Part shown: one piece after another, positions 61,426 to 64,000 of the stretch | Layout of the letters: each line of letters starts with the position of its first letter | Position numbering within the stretch: the first letter of the stretch is position 1 | Notes under the pieces: generated by a model | Databases searched by the model: none | What the model was told of the DNA's origin: nothing | The model's input: the letters and a program-made list of their open reading frames with translations, nothing else | Assembly (NCBI RefSeq): GCF_015706575.1 | Contig: NW_024037069.1 | Location: forward strand, 35,361,315-35,425,314 | Direction of reading: 5' to 3' | Length of the DNA: 64,000 bases | DNA from: Patiria miniata | Lineage: Eukaryota > Echinodermata > Asteroidea > Valvatida > Asterinidae | Program-made: the position numbers and the translations under genes

Positions 61426-63971
61426 ATGCATGATCTTTTAGATCATCCTGAAGTCTGGAGTCGATTGGCCGTGGGCGTTGTTGGCGAAATGTGTGGGGGC
61501 CACCCCGCCTACTCGCCGGTACTTATGTTGAGAGAGAACGGCGGGGAATGTCTGCCCCTTCAGGTAACTCAAAACTTGAGAGAAATTCGGTCCTGGTCTC
61601 TCCAAGACAGAAAAAGGACCTTAGCTCGACAAACAGAATAGACATGTCAGAAAATCAAATCGTAGGCCTACATGTACATGTACGTAGGCCTATAGGCTAA
61701 TAACATTTTAAAAAATAATCCAATGCCGATAAAGGATTTATGGAAATTTATGGTACACATTCGCCCGCAAATCGCCGAAATTTAGTTCTTTTAATTTATT
61801 TTACTATAACCATAATTATTTAACATATCTGGTTCACAAAATCCACATACGTAGGCAATTTCCATCAGTGATTATAGCTATCGAATTAAGAGGTAAGGCT
61901 GTTGTCATAGTCAGACCAGCGCCGCATACAATAATACATTATCAGGCTGGCAAGGGACAATTTACTGACAATAAGGGCCGTGCAATGAAAGCTCTAACAT
62001 TTTGTATCACGTAATTGCATCGCGCAATAATTTCACGAGAACTGTATGCAGGGTATACTTGTGTACACGTTTATATTATTTGAAACGAATTTACAACTTC
62101 TATCGTTAGGTGGGAGAGCCCAAAACGGCACATTCCGGTCGACAGTACTTCTTTATGATAACATTTTGAATTAAAATCTTTAAAAAAAAATAAGAAATTG
62201 AACGTTTGGGGGAAAAAGGATTAAGAACAATTGGAACCTCGTTCTGACCATAGCTGAAGAAGTTGTCTTGTCTCCTGACGCATCTAGAACAAAAATCGAA
62301 GGGTATGGTGTCCCAAGTTGGATTTTCCACTCGAAATGCGTTGCGTTTAGCGTATAGACCTTCAAGATTGGTGCCATTTTATATGGGCAGCCGTATGCGC
62401 ATAAATTGAAGCCGTGGTTGGCAACATATTTTTCCAACAAAAGTCCTCATAACGCCCTCAATACATAGTAAAAAGGCATGTGTAGGAATTGTGTTGTAGC
62501 TTTGTTGACGATGTTGTATTTCCAACGATGAAATAATACTCTGGTGATCTGTAATAACTCTTCATCATTTTTGCAGTGTTTGACCTTCCACAGTTTTTGC
62601 AACCTGTGGTTGGCAAAAATAAAATGTGCAGTTTGCCAACCAAGCGTAGAGATGTCTCTACACCTTAATTCACGAGGAAGTTTTGATCGTGTTCCCTGAA
62701 TATATTTTATAAATTATACACTGTTGAATGGGATGGTGCCAGACTATTAATGCGTTCTAAGCCTCAATTTCATAATTTTTATTTTAAATGTGGCTTAAAA
62801 CATTAGAATACGTTTAATCACAAATTTTAAATTATTCATCAGATTAGACTGGTATTAACTGCATTGTTATTTTAATTTACATTTCATTGCTTTCGTTTCT
62901 ATTCGCAAGTTCCACAAATGAACATTTTACCTCGCTTTTAATTTAATATGGCCGACTCGTGAACAAAGCCTATTAAACTTGATCAGACTCTCTGTGTTCA
63001 ACATTAAAAACAAAAATTCATCTTAAAAACTGTTGTTGTAAATATACATTTGACATTTGGTATCTTTTCCCCTCAAAATGTAAAGGTCTTCGCCGACGGC
63101 AAATCATTAAACTCGGGATCTCTTCTTAAACTGGAACCGACTCAAGCAAGGCTGATCCCCACTGCACATGACAGAAAATTCGGACCAATCAGAAATGCCC
63201 TTCGGGCGATAAGGTAAAGTTTGGAATACTTTTGACAACTTGCAGGCAAGCATTTTGTCACGTGACTTTCGTGACGGTAGGCGCAGTGCCAGCTTTTTGA
63301 ACAGTGACAGTTTTATCTTTACCTAACAACTCCCCACCACCATTTTAGAAAAAAGAAAAAAGAAAAAAAAAACTACTCCCGACTTTTTTTCTTTCTAAAT
63401 TCTTTTCCTAACAACCGACAGACAATCTTTTAGTGGGCGTGGCCTACACTCAGTACCCACAGATGAGATCGCAATTCTAGAGGAAACATGCCCACTAAGC
63501 GGTCCCGATAGCTTCGAATTCCTGCAAATCTCACGGTGTTTCCAGCAGCCAGTCGGTGGTGATAAGTCATCCCGGAAAGGCGGACGCCAGACCGAGTTGA
63601 AACTGGGCATCTACAACGTCAGGACCCGGAGGGTTGACCCACGGAAACTTTTGGGTTGCTGCGTGGACCCTGCCTCCCCTGTTGCTAAGCTGAAAAAAAG
63701 AAAGTTCTTTATGGTGTACGAGACCTACGTCGCGGGGGAGGTCACGCTGAGTGCGCGCGCGCGTGCGCACCGCGCGCGACGCGGAGTTCCCACGGGGGAC
63801 ATCACCCTATCGACCAAGCGGGACTGCCCCGTGTGTTTCCGCTGCGTGGAGGTGATCCTTAGCCGTTCGGGTATTGTGAAGAATTTGCGATTCGACGTGA
63901 GGCTCAGGGAGCTTTCGACCATCAAGGATCAGGCTGTTCTACCAACGATGAAAATATTGATGCTCAAGTAG
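61426..63971 (+). CDS. basic cysteine-containing protein of unknown family (271 aa)
   Basis: Three exons: 61426-61563, 63086-63213 and 63422-63971 (stop TAG). The phases agree (0, then 2). The donors are CAG|gtaact and AAG|gtaaag. The acceptors are ATGTAAAG, which is weak, and CTAACAACCGACAG. The ATG at 61426 follows an in-frame TGA, so it is the first possible start. There is no signal peptide or membrane segment. Residues 1-46 (MHDLLDHPEVWSRLAVGVVG..) look globular. The C-terminal half is Arg/Lys-rich with grouped cysteines (LLGCCVD, DCPVCFRC). The CPVCFRC cluster could bind zinc or form disulfides. The stretch around 63745-63790 is very GC-rich (SARARAHRARRG). I do not recognise the family. 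Additional 5' exons are possible. Confidence 0.5.
61564..63085. other. gene 4 intron 1
   Basis: Mostly unique AT-rich sequence. It contains dispersed repeat R2 copy 2 (62685-62975) and nothing else recognised. Confidence 0.4.
62685..62975 (+). repeat. dispersed repeat R2, copy 2
   Basis: Partner of 30340-30590, roughly three quarters identical by eye with small insertions. It ends in AACAAAGCCTATTAAACTT versus GAATAAAGCCTGTAGGATTA. Confidence 0.75.
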
Positions 63972-64000
63972 GACCTATGAGGGACTCAGATTTTGCTTGG

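Noticed and set aside
63597-63971. Stand-alone 124-codon ORF as the whole gene at the right edge.
   Set aside because: The frame is open back to a good acceptor at 63421 and joins two upstream exons in phase; there is no ATG at 63597.

Overview
This is a 64 kb piece of an animal nuclear genome. It has multi-exon genes with GT..AG introns, long AT-rich introns and dense short DNA-transposon remnants, and no prokaryotic organisation. I infer a marine invertebrate deuterostome, possibly an echinoderm. The reasons are an invertebrate-type MISP/AKAP2 homologue, foldback elements resembling sea-urchin TU elements, and frequent ACATGTACA-type words. The species cannot be fixed from the sequence alone.

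Layout. (1) 1005-24723, minus strand: a large gene whose seven coding exons join in one frame (1,974 aa). It ends in MISP/AKAP2-C motifs. A second start exon at 11881 gives a 1,707-aa form and carries a candidate PKA-anchoring helix. (2) 24.7-35.9 kb: intergenic sequence dominated by nested mobile-element remnants, including one with an empty-site sister copy in the window. (3) 37349-42205, plus strand: an eight-exon gene for a 470-aa basic, coiled-coil, probably nuclear protein. (4) 42.1-49.8 kb: a tandem duplication spanning the convergent 3' ends of genes 2 and 3. Each gene uses the outer copy of its last exon and the inner copies are relics. A 1,452-bp TU-like foldback element sits inside. 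(5) 49737-58862, minus strand: a nine-exon gene for a 553-aa single-pass membrane protein with signal peptide, a collectrin/SEA-like juxtamembrane region and a long proline-rich tail with a PPxY motif. (6) 61426-63971, plus strand: a three-exon gene for a 271-aa basic, cysteine-containing protein of unknown family.

All exon models were built by hand from frame, splice sites and phase. Every junction within each gene is phase-consistent. Genes 1 and 2 are divergent, 2 and 3 convergent, 3 and 4 divergent. Nothing suggests a shared pathway. Gene 1 is probably cytoskeletal, gene 2 nuclear and gene 3 at the plasma membrane.

The introns and spacers hold about twenty short inverted-repeat elements. 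Several have clear target duplications (6, 8 or 9 bp, or TA). No RNA genes, CRISPR arrays, reverse transcriptases or autonomous transposases were found.
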